Below, one piece after another: positions 1 to 8,073 of a stretch of DNA of 64,000 bases. The notes under the pieces were generated by a model that worked only from the letters and a program-made list of their open reading frames with translations, had not been told where the DNA came from and did no database searches. How positions within the stretch are numbered: the stretch's first letter is position 1; each line of letters begins with the position of its first letter. The stretch comes from JACVRX01 sp046726315 (GTDB taxonomy: Bacteria; Actinomycetota; Actinomycetes; Jiangellales; Jiangellaceae): positions 62,001-126,000 of the forward strand of contig JBKPAG010000011.1 of NCBI GenBank assembly GCA_046726315.1, written 5' to 3'. Position numbers and translations under genes: made by a program.

Positions 1-1
1 G

Positions 2-121
2 GACATGAGCTACCTCCGGGAGGTCTATCCGCGGATGACCGAGTTCCAGGAGATCAGGAACCGCGTCGACCCAGACCGGCTGATGGGCAACGACTATCTC
101 CGCCGCGTTCTCGGCGACTGA
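2..121 (+). CDS. C-terminal end of a FAD-linked oxidase (partial)
   Basis: Only the last 39 codons lie in the window; the gene starts to the left. The tail contains YPRMTEFQEIRNRVDP and ends in a YLRRVLGD-like sequence. This resembles the C-terminus of the VAO/ALO family of FAD-binding oxidases (D-arabinono-1,4-lactone oxidase, L-gulonolactone oxidase, DprE1-like), where an aromatic-xxF-xx-R-xx-DP stretch and a final YL-RVLG helix close the cap domain. The assignment rests on this short tail alone. An aldonolactone oxidase and a DprE1-like epimerase subunit cannot be told apart here. Confidence 0.5.
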   Translation, partial: DMSYLREVYPRMTEFQEIRNRVDPDRLMGNDYLRRVLGD

Positions 122-223
122 CGTTGCAGGCAGAGGATTTCCCACCTCCGCTCGGCATGGCGGCTTGGTCCGACGCCACCCCCAGGTCACGATGGGCGCA
201 ACCGTGCACGGGAGGTTCGCAAG

Positions 224-1285
224 ATGCGGGAGCTACAACTGATCGCCGTGAGCGACGATGGCACCCGCCTCATCCTCCGGCCCGACGGCGACGATGTCGC
301 GATGGCGCTTCCCGTCGACGAACGTCTGCACGCCGCGATGCGTGGCGACCGCGCACGCTTGGGGCAATTGGAGATCCAGATGGACAGCCAAGTGCGCCCC
401 CGTGACATCCAGGCCCGGATTCGCGGCGGCGAGAGCGTCGAATCGGTTGCCGCCGGGGCTGCCGTCTCCCTCGACCGGGTCCTGCGCTACGCCGGGCCCG
501 TGCTGGCTGAACGCGAGTACGTCGCCGGGCGGGCGCGTCGGGCGACCGTGCGCCGGATGAACGGCGACGGTCCGGCGCCGACACTCGACGACGCCGTCGC
601 CCGGTGGGTCACCGAGATCGACATCGATCCTGAGGCTGTGCAATGGGACGCCTGGCGCCGCGACGACGGCAGGTGGCAGGTCAGCGCCAGCTGGCCGGAC
701 GGCTCCGATCTCGAGTCGGCCCGGTTCGCCTTCGACCCAGCAGGTCGTTCGGTGGCTCCCGACGACGACCAGGCCCGAGCGGTTGCCGGTGACCGCCCGC
801 CGGAACCGGCCAGCACGCCCGGGCCGACCCGGCTCTCGGTAGTCACCGGTGTCGCCGACCAGGCCGTCGATATCGACCTGGAGGACGACGAGGAGCAAGG
901 CGGACACGCCCCGACCCAGGTCCTGATCCTCACCGAGACCACCGAGACCACCGAAACCACCGAAACCACCGAGGTCGACCTGGAGCTGGCCGAGCCGGAC
1001 TCGGCCGACGACGAACCGACTGGGCCGATCCCCGTCACCAACCGACGTCCACGCCGCGGCGAGCGTCGGCGGCCCACCGGGCCGTCCCGAGGTCTCGACG
1101 ACACGACGAGCGAACGGTTGCGGCTCACCGATATCGCCAACCGAGTGGAGATAGAGCTGCAGCACGGCGTCGACGAACCGCCAGCCGAGGCACCCGCCCA
1201 GCGTGCCGGTTCGACTCGCGCCCGCCGGCCCACAGTGCCGAGCTGGGACGAGATCATGTTCGGCCGTCGGCGCAAGCCGGACTGA
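224..1285 (+). CDS. sepH: Septation protein SepH (DUF3071)
   Basis: The 353-residue protein starts MRELQLIAVSDDGTRLILR, the conserved opening of SepH/DUF3071, with a helix-turn-helix-like segment around residues 60-90 (RARIRGGESVESVAAGA-type). In Streptomyces and mycobacteria SepH promotes FtsZ ring assembly. The conserved domain spans about residues 1-190. The rest is an acidic, disordered tail with an uninterrupted Thr-Glu-Thr tandem repeat (DNA 932-973) and a basic C-terminus ending GRRRKPD. A GGGAGG ribosome-binding site at about 210-215 supports the ATG at 224. It is monocistronic by position, followed by a 411-bp gap. The N-terminal family match is strong; the tail has no assigned role. 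Confidence 0.93.
   Translation: MRELQLIAVSDDGTRLILRPDGDDVAMALPVDERLHAAMRGDRARLGQLEIQMDSQVRPRDIQARIRGGESVESVAAGAAVSLDRVLRYAGPVLAEREYVAGRARRATVRRMNGDGPAPTLDDAVARWVTEIDIDPEAVQWDAWRRDDGRWQVSASWPDGSDLESARFAFDPAGRSVAPDDDQARAVAGDRPPEPASTPGPTRLSVVTGVADQAVDIDLEDDEEQGGHAPTQVLILTETTETTETTETTEVDLELAEPDSADDEPTGPIPVTNRRPRRGERRRPTGPSRGLDDTTSERLRLTDIANRVEIELQHGVDEPPAEAPAQRAGSTRARRPTVPSWDEIMFGRRRKPD
932..973 (+). repeat. 9-bp tandem repeat encoding Thr-Glu-Thr units in sepH
   Basis: Four-plus copies of ACCGAGACC/ACCGAAACC run in frame with sepH and encode (TET)n inside the acidic linker. The copies differ only at the third base of the Glu codon (GAG to GAA), so the repeat is ageing but the peptide is kept. 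Confidence 0.85.
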
Positions 1286-1696
1286 TCCCAGCAGGTATCA
1301 GCGCGCGCTTCACCTGCTCTGTATGGGTGGATGTGCAAGCATCCCGCGGTCAGGGAACCCGGCCGTGTCGGCCTGGACGATCGGCAGGGGTCATGGTGCC
1401 GTCTCGACGCTCCGTGGGGGTCCGATCCGCGCTCGACGCGAACGACGTTCTCGACCGCGAGCGGGCCCTGCGCAGGGACCGCGTCGTCTCGATCTCGGTG
1501 GCCACATGGCGACGGCGAGGGCGCCGAACCCTCGTCCGGCGCTCCAGGGGGTTGGGTCGATGAGATCGGTGTCGACGGGGGGCGACGGGTGCGGAATGCA
1601 CGGACGGTGCATGCACGCATTGTCCGGACTCGGGGGGCCGCATCCGTCGCCGGCGGCGTCCACTGTGCGGCGACGGTTGACCAGTAGGGTCGCTGT
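1286..1696. other. 411-bp intergenic region between sepH and the ECF sigma gene
   Basis: No frame here has a start, a ribosome-binding site and actinobacterial codon bias together. Several open frames cross the interval on both strands, but only because the DNA is G/C-rich. It presumably holds the promoter of the ECF sigma gene. The only distinct structure is a palindrome at 1607-1616. Confidence 0.6.
1607..1616. promoter_or_regulatory. Perfect 10-bp palindrome upstream of the ECF sigma gene
   Basis: GTGCATGCAC is a perfect 10-bp palindrome about 80 bp upstream of the sigma-factor start. It is flanked by GGAC and GTCC half-sites that extend the dyad. It could be an operator for the sigma gene. 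No known regulator was matched. Confidence 0.3.
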
Positions 1697-2260
1697 GTGG
1701 CCGACCCGTCTACGAGCGACCTGGTTAAGGACGCGGCCGGAGGAGATCAGGGAGCGTGGAATGTGCTCGTGCAGCGTTACTCCCGGCTGGTCTGGGCCGT
1801 TGCGCGCAGCCACCGCCTCGCACCTGCCGACTCCGCAGATGTCTTCCAGACCACCTGGCTGCGGTTGGTGGAGCACCTCGGCCGGGTCCGAGACCCAGAA
1901 CAACTCGCCGGTTGGCTGTCGACCACGGCCCGGCACGAAAGTCTTCGCGTACTCCGGCTGGGTCGTCGTGAACGTCCCGACGACGACATCGCCGCTGGCC
2001 GAGAGTCCACCAACCAGGGCGATCCGGGGCCTGAAACGGCGCTGCTCGCGGACGAAGAACGCGCCTCGGTTGCTGCCGCCTTCGCCCGGCTGTCAGAGCG
2101 ATGCCAGGCGCTCCTTCGGCTGGTCGTCGCCGAACCTGGCCTGTCCTACGCTGACATCGCGGGCGCGCTCAGCATCCCGGTCGGCAGTATCGGCCCGAGT
2201 CGCGGTCGGTGTCTTCAACAACTGCGCAGCCTCCTCGATGAGCCGGCCGAAGCCGGCTGA
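1697..2260 (+). CDS. ECF-type RNA polymerase sigma-70 factor
   Basis: The 187-residue protein starts at GTG. Sigma region 2 lies at about residues 15-80 (GAWNVLVQRYSRLVWAVAR, then DVFQTTWLRLVEHL). Region 4 is at about 125-180 (LSYADIAGALSIPVGSIGPSRGRCLQQLR), in which IPVGSIG..R.RCL.. is the DNA-recognition helix of this ECF subgroup. Genes of this subgroup are typically followed by a small partner gene, as here (2276). No zinc-binding (ZAS, HxxxCxxC) anti-sigma gene is nearby. The family is certain; the inducing signal and regulon are unknown. Confidence 0.9.
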   Translation: MADPSTSDLVKDAAGGDQGAWNVLVQRYSRLVWAVARSHRLAPADSADVFQTTWLRLVEHLGRVRDPEQLAGWLSTTARHESLRVLRLGRRERPDDDIAAGRESTNQGDPGPETALLADEERASVAAAFARLSERCQALLRLVVAEPGLSYADIAGALSIPVGSIGPSRGRCLQQLRSLLDEPAEAG

Positions 2261-2275
2261 CGCAGGAGCGTGACG

Positions 2276-2749
2276 ATGTCCGACCTCGACCCCGCCGACC
2301 GCGAGCTCCTCGCACAGGTCAAGGAGATGCTCGACGAGACCGATCCGGTTCCGGAGTTCCTCATCGACGCCGCCCGCGGGACATACACGTGGCGCACGAT
2401 CGACGCCGAGCTCGCCGAACTGACCGACGACTCGCTGCTCGAGGGTACGGCCGTACGCTCGAGCCGGGCACCGCGCCTGCTCACCTTTACCGCCGAAGCA
2501 GCCACCCTTGTCATCGAGGTCGCGGAGCACGTCCGCGGCGCGTCACCGGGCCGTCGGCTGTTGGGCCAGATCTTGAGTCCTCGGCCGGCCGAGGTCGACG
2601 TGCGCCATGCCGACGGCACCGTGTCGGTCACGGCCGACGAGTTCGGCCGGTTCCGGGCCGAGGCCGTCCCGCCCGGGCCGATCAGCCTGGCGTGTCGTTT
2701 CGGAGGCGCGCTCAAGCCGCAGCTCGTCACCAGCTGGGTCACGATCTGA
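2276..2749 (+). CDS. Hypothetical partner of the ECF sigma factor
   Basis: This is a soluble, acidic protein of about 157 residues encoded 15 bp after the sigma factor. AGGAG at 2264-2268 sits 7 bp before ATG 2276 but only 1 bp before the upstream in-frame GTG at 2270, so I prefer the ATG. The N-terminus (ADRELLAQVKEMLDETDPVP, then WRTIDAELAEL) is helical and acidic. The C-terminal half (VTADEFGRFRAEAVPPGPIS) looks like a small beta-sandwich of the carboxypeptidase-regulatory type. There is no membrane helix and no zinc motif. Homologues usually sit between an ECF sigma gene and CHAT, TPR or protease genes, all absent here. A role in controlling the sigma factor is inferred from position. The 3' end overlaps the convergent gene by 11 bp. 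Confidence 0.65.
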   Translation: MSDLDPADRELLAQVKEMLDETDPVPEFLIDAARGTYTWRTIDAELAELTDDSLLEGTAVRSSRAPRLLTFTAEAATLVIEVAEHVRGASPGRRLLGQILSPRPAEVDVRHADGTVSVTADEFGRFRAEAVPPGPISLACRFGGALKPQLVTSWVTI

Positions 2750-3890
2750 GCGGGTCGGGCTCTCCGCTGACCAAAAGTGGAACGAGCATCTCGTCTGCAC
2801 TGAGGGCCCCGTGGAGTCCGATCAGGGAAGCTTCCACGGGGAAGACGCTGCGGATCTCGACTGCACAATCGCCGCCAACCGACGCGACAACGTCACCGAT
2901 CCGGTCCATGACTCGCCCTTCAACGGCACCGAACCAGCCGGCATCGACCGCCGCCTCGCGGGAGAGCACGGTGGCCCGATCGCCCAGCACGGCCCGCCAG
3001 GCGGCCAACACGTCGGATGAAGCGCCCGGTTCCGCGTACACATGCCGGAACCGCGCCTCGCCGCCGACCAAGGCGACGCCATCACGGAGCGCGGGAAGAT
3101 CGTCGACGTCAATTCGGTTAGCGTGGTCCACGTCGACCATCCCGTGATCTGCCGTGACGACCAGCGTCGTTCCGGCCGGGAGAGCATCGAAGAGCTCCTC
3201 GGCAAATCGGTCGACCATCGTCAACTGGTGCTGCCACGCAAGCGATCCACAACCGGCTCGATGGCCGGTGGTGTCCAGGTCGCCGTCGTAGACGTACACC
3301 AGCGATTGCTCCGGCGCTGCGGCCTCGGCTGCGCCGGCCACGCGCTCCCCCAGGGTGTCCGCGCTGCGGAAGCCGGGGCTGCGGAGCCCGGCGATGGTCA
3401 GTCCCGACGTCCGGAACTTGCGCTCCCCGACGACTGCGACCGTGACACCGGCCCCGGCGGCGCGCTCGAACACCGTGGGGTGGGGCTGGTAGGCGATTGG
3501 ATCGACGGTCGCGGGCCACTTCAGCGCGTTCAGCAACTCGTTCGTGCCCGGAATACGAGTGGTGTAGCCGAGCACCCCGTGCCTGCCGGGTGGGAGACCG
3601 GTGCCGAAGCTGGTCAGGCTCGTGACTGTCGTCGCCGGGCTTCCGGAGGTGATCGTGCGGGCCGAGAGTGAGATCAGAAACGGCGCTTGGGCCGGATGGG
3701 CGCGCAACAGGTTCCAGCCCAGGCCGTCGATGAGCAGGACGCAGTAACGCCGAGACCGCGGCAGCCCGATGAGATCGTGCTCGCCCGCGACGCCGAGCGC
3801 ACCAAGAACCGAAGGAAGCAGCTCGGCCAGGGATGCCTCGCCATATCGGGGAAGAACCAGTCCGTCCGACCGCGAGGCCGCCGCTGTCAC
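2739..3890 (-). CDS. Alkaline phosphatase superfamily phosphodiesterase (nucleotide pyrophosphatase-like)
   Basis: About 383 residues. The N-terminus LPRYGEASLAELLPSVLGALG is followed by VLLIDGLGWNLL, the metal-binding Asp of type I phosphodiesterase/nucleotide pyrophosphatase proteins. SPATTVTSLTSFGTGLPPGRHGVLGY supplies the nucleophile Thr/Ser loop, and DGDLDTTGHRAG plus VVTADHGMVDV the remaining metal ligands. The GTG at 3890 overlaps the DUF5998 stop in a GTGA quadruplet, so this start is preferred to the longer open frame. Translational coupling is likely. The enzyme has no obvious signal peptide and so is probably cytoplasmic. The substrate is unknown. Confidence 0.85.
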   Translation of the reverse strand: MTAAASRSDGLVLPRYGEASLAELLPSVLGALGVAGEHDLIGLPRSRRYCVLLIDGLGWNLLRAHPAQAPFLISLSARTITSGSPATTVTSLTSFGTGLPPGRHGVLGYTTRIPGTNELLNALKWPATVDPIAYQPHPTVFERAAGAGVTVAVVGERKFRTSGLTIAGLRSPGFRSADTLGERVAGAAEAAAPEQSLVYVYDGDLDTTGHRAGCGSLAWQHQLTMVDRFAEELFDALPAGTTLVVTADHGMVDVDHANRIDVDDLPALRDGVALVGGEARFRHVYAEPGASSDVLAAWRAVLGDRATVLSREAAVDAGWFGAVEGRVMDRIGDVVASVGGDCAVEIRSVFPVEASLIGLHGALSADEMLVPLLVSGEPDPLRS

Positions 3891-4468
3891 CGCAGGCGCA
3901 CCGTAGCCGCGGACAGGGTGCGGGCGAAGTCGAGCATGTCCTCCACGCGCCGACCGCCGTCGGCGACCTCGCTGACCCGCAGCGAGAAGTCGTCCGAGGC
4001 GAGCGAACCGGTGTACCCGTGGTCGGCCTCGCAATCGGGATCGCCGCACCCGGCCGGCTCGAGGTCGATCCGGCTCATTGCCCCCCAGCCCACCGTCAGC
4101 ACGACCTCCCGGGCGGGGTCGCCGGTTCGGTACGACGCCGGTGACGTGACCGTGCGACTCACTACGACCGATGAAACGCGGTCGAGCGGGACGGCTTCGG
4201 TCGAGGTCGTGGCATACGGCACTGGGTGCGACTCATCGGAGGGATATTCGTCGGTGTGCCCGACGATAAGCCGACTGGGGGTCAGCACCAGGACGCTGAC
4301 GTGGCGGCGAAGCTCGTCGCGGTCGAAGTGTGGCTCGTGATGGACGATGTATGACTGGACGGGCTCGCCGGCCAGGGCGGTACCCAGCGTGTCCGAGACA
4401 AGGGCGGGGTAGTAGCCCGCCTGCTGGATGGCCCGCCGAAGCTCTTCGTGGATGCCGGTGTCTGGCAT
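3887..4468 (-). CDS. DUF5998 family conserved actinobacterial protein
   Basis: About 193 residues, recognised as DUF5998. The N-terminal helix (IHEELRRAIQQAGYYPALV) precedes a beta-rich domain with VSVLVLTPSRLIVGHTDE and a C-terminal segment CGDPDCEADHGYTG that carries two Cys residues. The function is unknown. AAGGA lies 8 bp before ATG 4468, which I prefer to the ATG at 4477 three codons upstream. The stop overlaps the downstream phosphodiesterase start by 4 bp, a pairing I recall as common in actinobacteria, so the two products may act together. Confidence 0.85.
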   Translation of the reverse strand: MPDTGIHEELRRAIQQAGYYPALVSDTLGTALAGEPVQSYIVHHEPHFDRDELRRHVSVLVLTPSRLIVGHTDEYPSDESHPVPYATTSTEAVPLDRVSSVVVSRTVTSPASYRTGDPAREVVLTVGWGAMSRIDLEPAGCGDPDCEADHGYTGSLASDDFSLRVSEVADGGRRVEDMLDFARTLSAATVRLR

Positions 4469-4524
4469 ACCATCCATCCTTGCACGGCGCGGTGTCAGCC
4501 CGTGTCAGCACGGTGTCTGCAGGG

Positions 4525-7191
4525 TCACAGCCGCCGTGCGTACCAGCCGGTGCGGGCGCCGGTGGGTGCGATCCGGGCCGATGCATTGACGACGGCGAGG
4601 CCGTGACTCGCCACCAGTACCGGGTCCAGGTCGAGATCGGCGACCTCCGGCAGGTCGTCGGCAAGCCTGGAGACCCGGTGCAACAGGTCGGCCGCCGCGT
4701 CGAGGTCGGCCACGATGCCGCCCCGGTATCCATGCAGCAACGGGGCCGCCTTGACCTCGCGAATCATCTCGGCCGCGTCGACGTCGGTCAGCGGAGGGAT
4801 CCGGAAGGACCGGTCGCCCAGCAGCTCGGTCGTGACACCTGACACGCCGAAGGAGACGACCGGCCCGAACCGAGCGTCTTCGGCCGTGCGAACCGCAACC
4901 GGAACGCCGGTCGTGGCCATCGGCTGGACGACGAATTCCGCCTCGTCCGGTTCGGCGATCGTCCGTTCCATGGTTGCCCAGGCGTCGCGCATCTCGTCGG
5001 CGGTGTCGATGTGCCGCCAGACATCGGCCAGATCGGGGCGGTGCCGCAACTGCCGGGCCGTGGTCTTGAGGACGACGTTCCATCCAAGACGTTCGCCGGC
5101 CTCGACCGCGTCGTCGACAGTCTTGGCCGGCACCATCTCCAGGAATGTGATGCCGTAAGCCGCCAGCAACCGGCGCAGCGCATCCACCGGCAACGACGCG
5201 CCCTCGGGTTGGTCGGCGAGCACGTCCGCGACGATCTGCCGGGCCGTTGCGGTGTCGCAGCCGGCAACCTCGGGGACGAGGCCGCGCGATCGGTTGAGCC
5301 ACGTCGCGAACGACGTGGCGTGGGCGAGGGCTCGGGCGGCCTCCTCCGGCGACGGGTACGACGGGACGGAGCCACGGACAGGGGTTTCGTTCGCGTCGAG
5401 CACCCGCAACGCCTCGGGCACCCCCCCGCTGCCCAGAAACGTCGTGACGACCGGTTTGGCGCCCCCGCTGGCGACGGCGGCCAGTACCCGGGCGACCACC
5501 ACGGCCCGGGTCGACTGGACCGTCGGGGCATAAACCACGATCACCGAGTCCACTGCGGGGTCGTCGATGAGCCCGGCCAGAGCGCGTTCGAAATCGATCG
5601 CGGACGCGGCTGGCCCGAGGTCGGCTGGGTCACCGACGACGTCCAGGCCCGAACTGGTGGCTGCATCGGCCGCCAGCAGGCCGAGGGAGTCGGAGTTGCC
5701 GACGACGGCCACCCGTCGCCCCGTTGGCAGCGGCTGGAAGGCGAGCACCTGTGCGACGTCGAACATCTCCGCCAGCGTGTCGACCTGGATAACGCCGGAC
5801 TGCCGGAACATGGCGTCGTAAGCCGCTGGCGGCGCGGTCGTCGGCGCAACAGCATGGCCGACTGGCACGCCCTGGGTCGACCGGCCGCTGCGTACCGCGA
5901 CCACCGGCTTGGTAGCAGCAACCCGCCTGGCCAACCGGGAGAACTTGCGCGGATTGCCCAGCGACTCCAGGTAGAGGAGCACGACCTCGGTGGCCGGGTC
6001 GTCCTGCCAGTACTGCAGTAGGTCGTTTCCGGAAACGTCAGCGCGATTACCTGCGGACACGAACGTCGACATGCCCAACCCGCGGTTCGCCACGGACTCC
6101 AGAATGGCCACTCCGAGGGCGCCGGACTGGGAGAAGAAGCCGACGCGCCCGTGGAGTGGAAGCACCGCCGCCATCGAGGCATTGAGCGAGAATGCGGGGT
6201 CGTTGTTGACAATACCGATGCAGTTCGGGCCGACAACCCGCATGCCGTTCGAGCGCGCGATCCGGACCAGTTCGGATTGCCGTCGCCGTCCCTCGGGTCC
6301 TGTCTCGGCGAACCCGGCGGACACCACGACCAGACCCCGAACGCCCTTTGCGGCGCAGTCCAGCACCACATCCGTGACGGCTTCGGCAGGCACCGCGATG
6401 ACGGCCAGGTCGACTGGTCCCGGGACATCGCGAATGGTCGGATACGCCGGAACGCCGGAGACAGCGCTCGCGCCCGGGTTGACGGCGTACACCCGACCGG
6501 TGAAGCCGGCGTCGACCAGGTTGCGAATGAGCACGTGACCGACCTTTTCGCGCGACCTGCTCGCGCCGATAACGGCCACCGATGCTGGTTCGAGCAGCCG
6601 CCGAATCGACCGCGCTTCGGCTCGATGCTCGCGCGCGATCATGACGTCGAGCGAATATTCGGTCGGCTCTATCTCGAACTCGACGTGCACGACGCCGTCG
6701 TCGATCCGGCTGCTCAGGGTGTATCCCGCCTCAGAGAACACCGTGATCATCTTGTGGTTCTGCGGCAGCACCTCGGCGATGAACCGACCCACGCCGCACT
6801 CGCGCGCCACCTGCGCGAGGTGTTCGAGCAACACGGTGCCGACTCCGCGACCCTGGTGGGCGTCTTCCACCAGGAATGCGACCTCGGCCTGTACAGAGTC
6901 AATCCGCTCGTATCTCGCGACGGCGATCATGTCCTGCCCGGTGAGCAGGATCAGTGCGACTCGACTGTCGTAGTCGACGTTGGTGAACCGGCGGACGTCG
7001 GCGTCGGAGAGCTTCGGGTAGGGCACGAAGAACCGGAAGTACTTCGACTCGTCGCTGACCCTGCCGTAGAAGGCGACCAGCCGTTGTGCGTCGTCGGGCC
7101 TGATCGGCCGCAGGTGCGCGGTCGCTCCGTCGGACAGCACGACGTCAGCTTCCCAGTGCGCCGGATACGCCGACGACGAAGCCGCCTGCAC
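4525..7191 (-). CDS. Fused GNAT acetyltransferase / ADP-forming acyl-CoA synthetase-like protein
   Basis: 888 residues from a GTG start. A GNAT domain at about 15-180 (VEDAHQGRGVGTVLLEHL is the acetyl-CoA loop) is followed by a CoA-binding Rossmann domain (VAVIGASRSREKVGHVL, about 210-335), a succinyl-CoA-ligase-like domain (SGALGVAILESVANRGLG), and an ATP-grasp domain at the C-terminus (about 665-888). Protein acetyltransferase Pat of enterobacteria has the same parts with GNAT last; here GNAT is first. The phospho-His region reads VPVGHAVAPTT instead of the SHTGALAG of active ADP-forming synthetases. The His is kept but its surroundings are not, so ligase activity is doubtful. A role as a lysine acetyltransferase sensing cofactors is inferred. 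Confidence 0.85.
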   Translation of the reverse strand: MQAASSSAYPAHWEADVVLSDGATAHLRPIRPDDAQRLVAFYGRVSDESKYFRFFVPYPKLSDADVRRFTNVDYDSRVALILLTGQDMIAVARYERIDSVQAEVAFLVEDAHQGRGVGTVLLEHLAQVARECGVGRFIAEVLPQNHKMITVFSEAGYTLSSRIDDGVVHVEFEIEPTEYSLDVMIAREHRAEARSIRRLLEPASVAVIGASRSREKVGHVLIRNLVDAGFTGRVYAVNPGASAVSGVPAYPTIRDVPGPVDLAVIAVPAEAVTDVVLDCAAKGVRGLVVVSAGFAETGPEGRRRQSELVRIARSNGMRVVGPNCIGIVNNDPAFSLNASMAAVLPLHGRVGFFSQSGALGVAILESVANRGLGMSTFVSAGNRADVSGNDLLQYWQDDPATEVVLLYLESLGNPRKFSRLARRVAATKPVVAVRSGRSTQGVPVGHAVAPTTAPPAAYDAMFRQSGVIQVDTLAEMFDVAQVLAFQPLPTGRRVAVVGNSDSLGLLAADAATSSGLDVVGDPADLGPAASAIDFERALAGLIDDPAVDSVIVVYAPTVQSTRAVVVARVLAAVASGGAKPVVTTFLGSGGVPEALRVLDANETPVRGSVPSYPSPEEAARALAHATSFATWLNRSRGLVPEVAGCDTATARQIVADVLADQPEGASLPVDALRRLLAAYGITFLEMVPAKTVDDAVEAGERLGWNVVLKTTARQLRHRPDLADVWRHIDTADEMRDAWATMERTIAEPDEAEFVVQPMATTGVPVAVRTAEDARFGPVVSFGVSGVTTELLGDRSFRIPPLTDVDAAEMIREVKAAPLLHGYRGGIVADLDAAADLLHRVSRLADDLPEVADLDLDPVLVASHGLAVVNASARIAPTGARTGWYARRL

Positions 7192-7225
7192 GGCAGCGAC
7201 AGTAGCGCTCGGGGGGACCGGGCAG

Positions 7226-7936
7226 TCAGCGACCGGTCGCCACGGTGAGCCGGCAGGCGTCCGCCCACGCCGCGTCGTCGATCTCGCGGCCGGCGCGCGG
7301 GACCCGGTCGATCCATTCCGCGCAGATGTCGATCGAATCGACCAGCATCGTCCGCAACATCGCTTCCGGGTCGGGGATCAACGCGTGCGCGGCGCCATCG
7401 ACCGCGCATCGGACCGCGTGCGGCGCCGCGTGCCGGCGGAACGTCGCGAGCCGCGGACGGATATTGCTGGTGAAGCAGTCGGCCCATTGGGTCGCTTGCG
7501 GGACGCCGTCCAAAACGCGCCGGCTCTCCGCGGAAATGCTGTCGGCCGGACGCCCGTCGAGTTGTGCCAGGATTCGCTCGCAGACCAGCACCGACACGGC
7601 CAGCACCCGCTGCCGTTCCGCCGCAGCAACCGGCATCGCGATCGTTGTGCACCGCAGGGCGATCAGGGCGTCGATGTGTGGATCGTCGCTGGTAAGGCCT
7701 ATCACCGACGGAATCAGCTCGGCCAGCTGAGGCCGACCGTCGTCAGAGGTGTGGTCGTTGACCAGCCGGGCAACGGACGCCAGCAGCGAATGCGTGCACG
7801 TCGGGTGATCGCTCCATCGCTCACCCGCGAGGTAGGACGCCAACTCCATGAAACATGCGCCCTTGCGGGGGTTGCGGTGCTTTCCGCGCGAGAGCAGCGG
7901 CAGCATCTCGGGCAACTGTGGCTGGACGTTCGACAT
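7226..7936 (-). CDS. Conserved actinobacterial hypothetical protein, divergent from parC
   Basis: About 236 residues. The ATG at 7936 has GGGAG about 7 bp upstream, which decides against the longer frame. The protein is largely helical, with the recognisable stretch MELASYLAGERWSDHPTCTH and later AELIPSVIGLTSDDPHIDAL. There are no membrane segments. A C-H pair in the HPTCTH stretch is the only possible metal site. Similar proteins occur beside topoisomerase genes in other actinobacteria, but I know no function. It lies 34 bp upstream of the GNAT/synthetase gene on the same strand and so may form its operon, divergent from parC. Confidence 0.65.
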   Translation of the reverse strand: MSNVQPQLPEMLPLLSRGKHRNPRKGACFMELASYLAGERWSDHPTCTHSLLASVARLVNDHTSDDGRPQLAELIPSVIGLTSDDPHIDALIALRCTTIAMPVAAAERQRVLAVSVLVCERILAQLDGRPADSISAESRRVLDGVPQATQWADCFTSNIRPRLATFRRHAAPHAVRCAVDGAAHALIPDPEAMLRTMLVDSIDICAEWIDRVPRAGREIDDAAWADACRLTVATGR

Positions 7937-8073
7937 CGCAACTCTCCCAGGACGGCCAGACCTTGACATGACCAGTCTGCGCCTACACCGCGCTGACCGC
8001 CAGCGTGCGTTCCGCATCTGCTCCGCCGCGGGTCGTTCCGGGTCGCCCGGACCGTCCGAGACACAATGACCGC

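Noticed and set aside
233..1165. A 310-codon minus-strand frame opposite sepH
   Set aside because: It mirrors sepH codons, the Gly-rich stretch is simply the antisense of the Thr-Glu repeat, and no ribosome-binding site or family is seen.
1440..1450. GAAC-GAC-GTTC dyad, a possible SOS box
   Set aside because: The spacer is 3 bp instead of 4, the flanking T and A bases do not fit, and it lies in the middle of the long gap far from a start.
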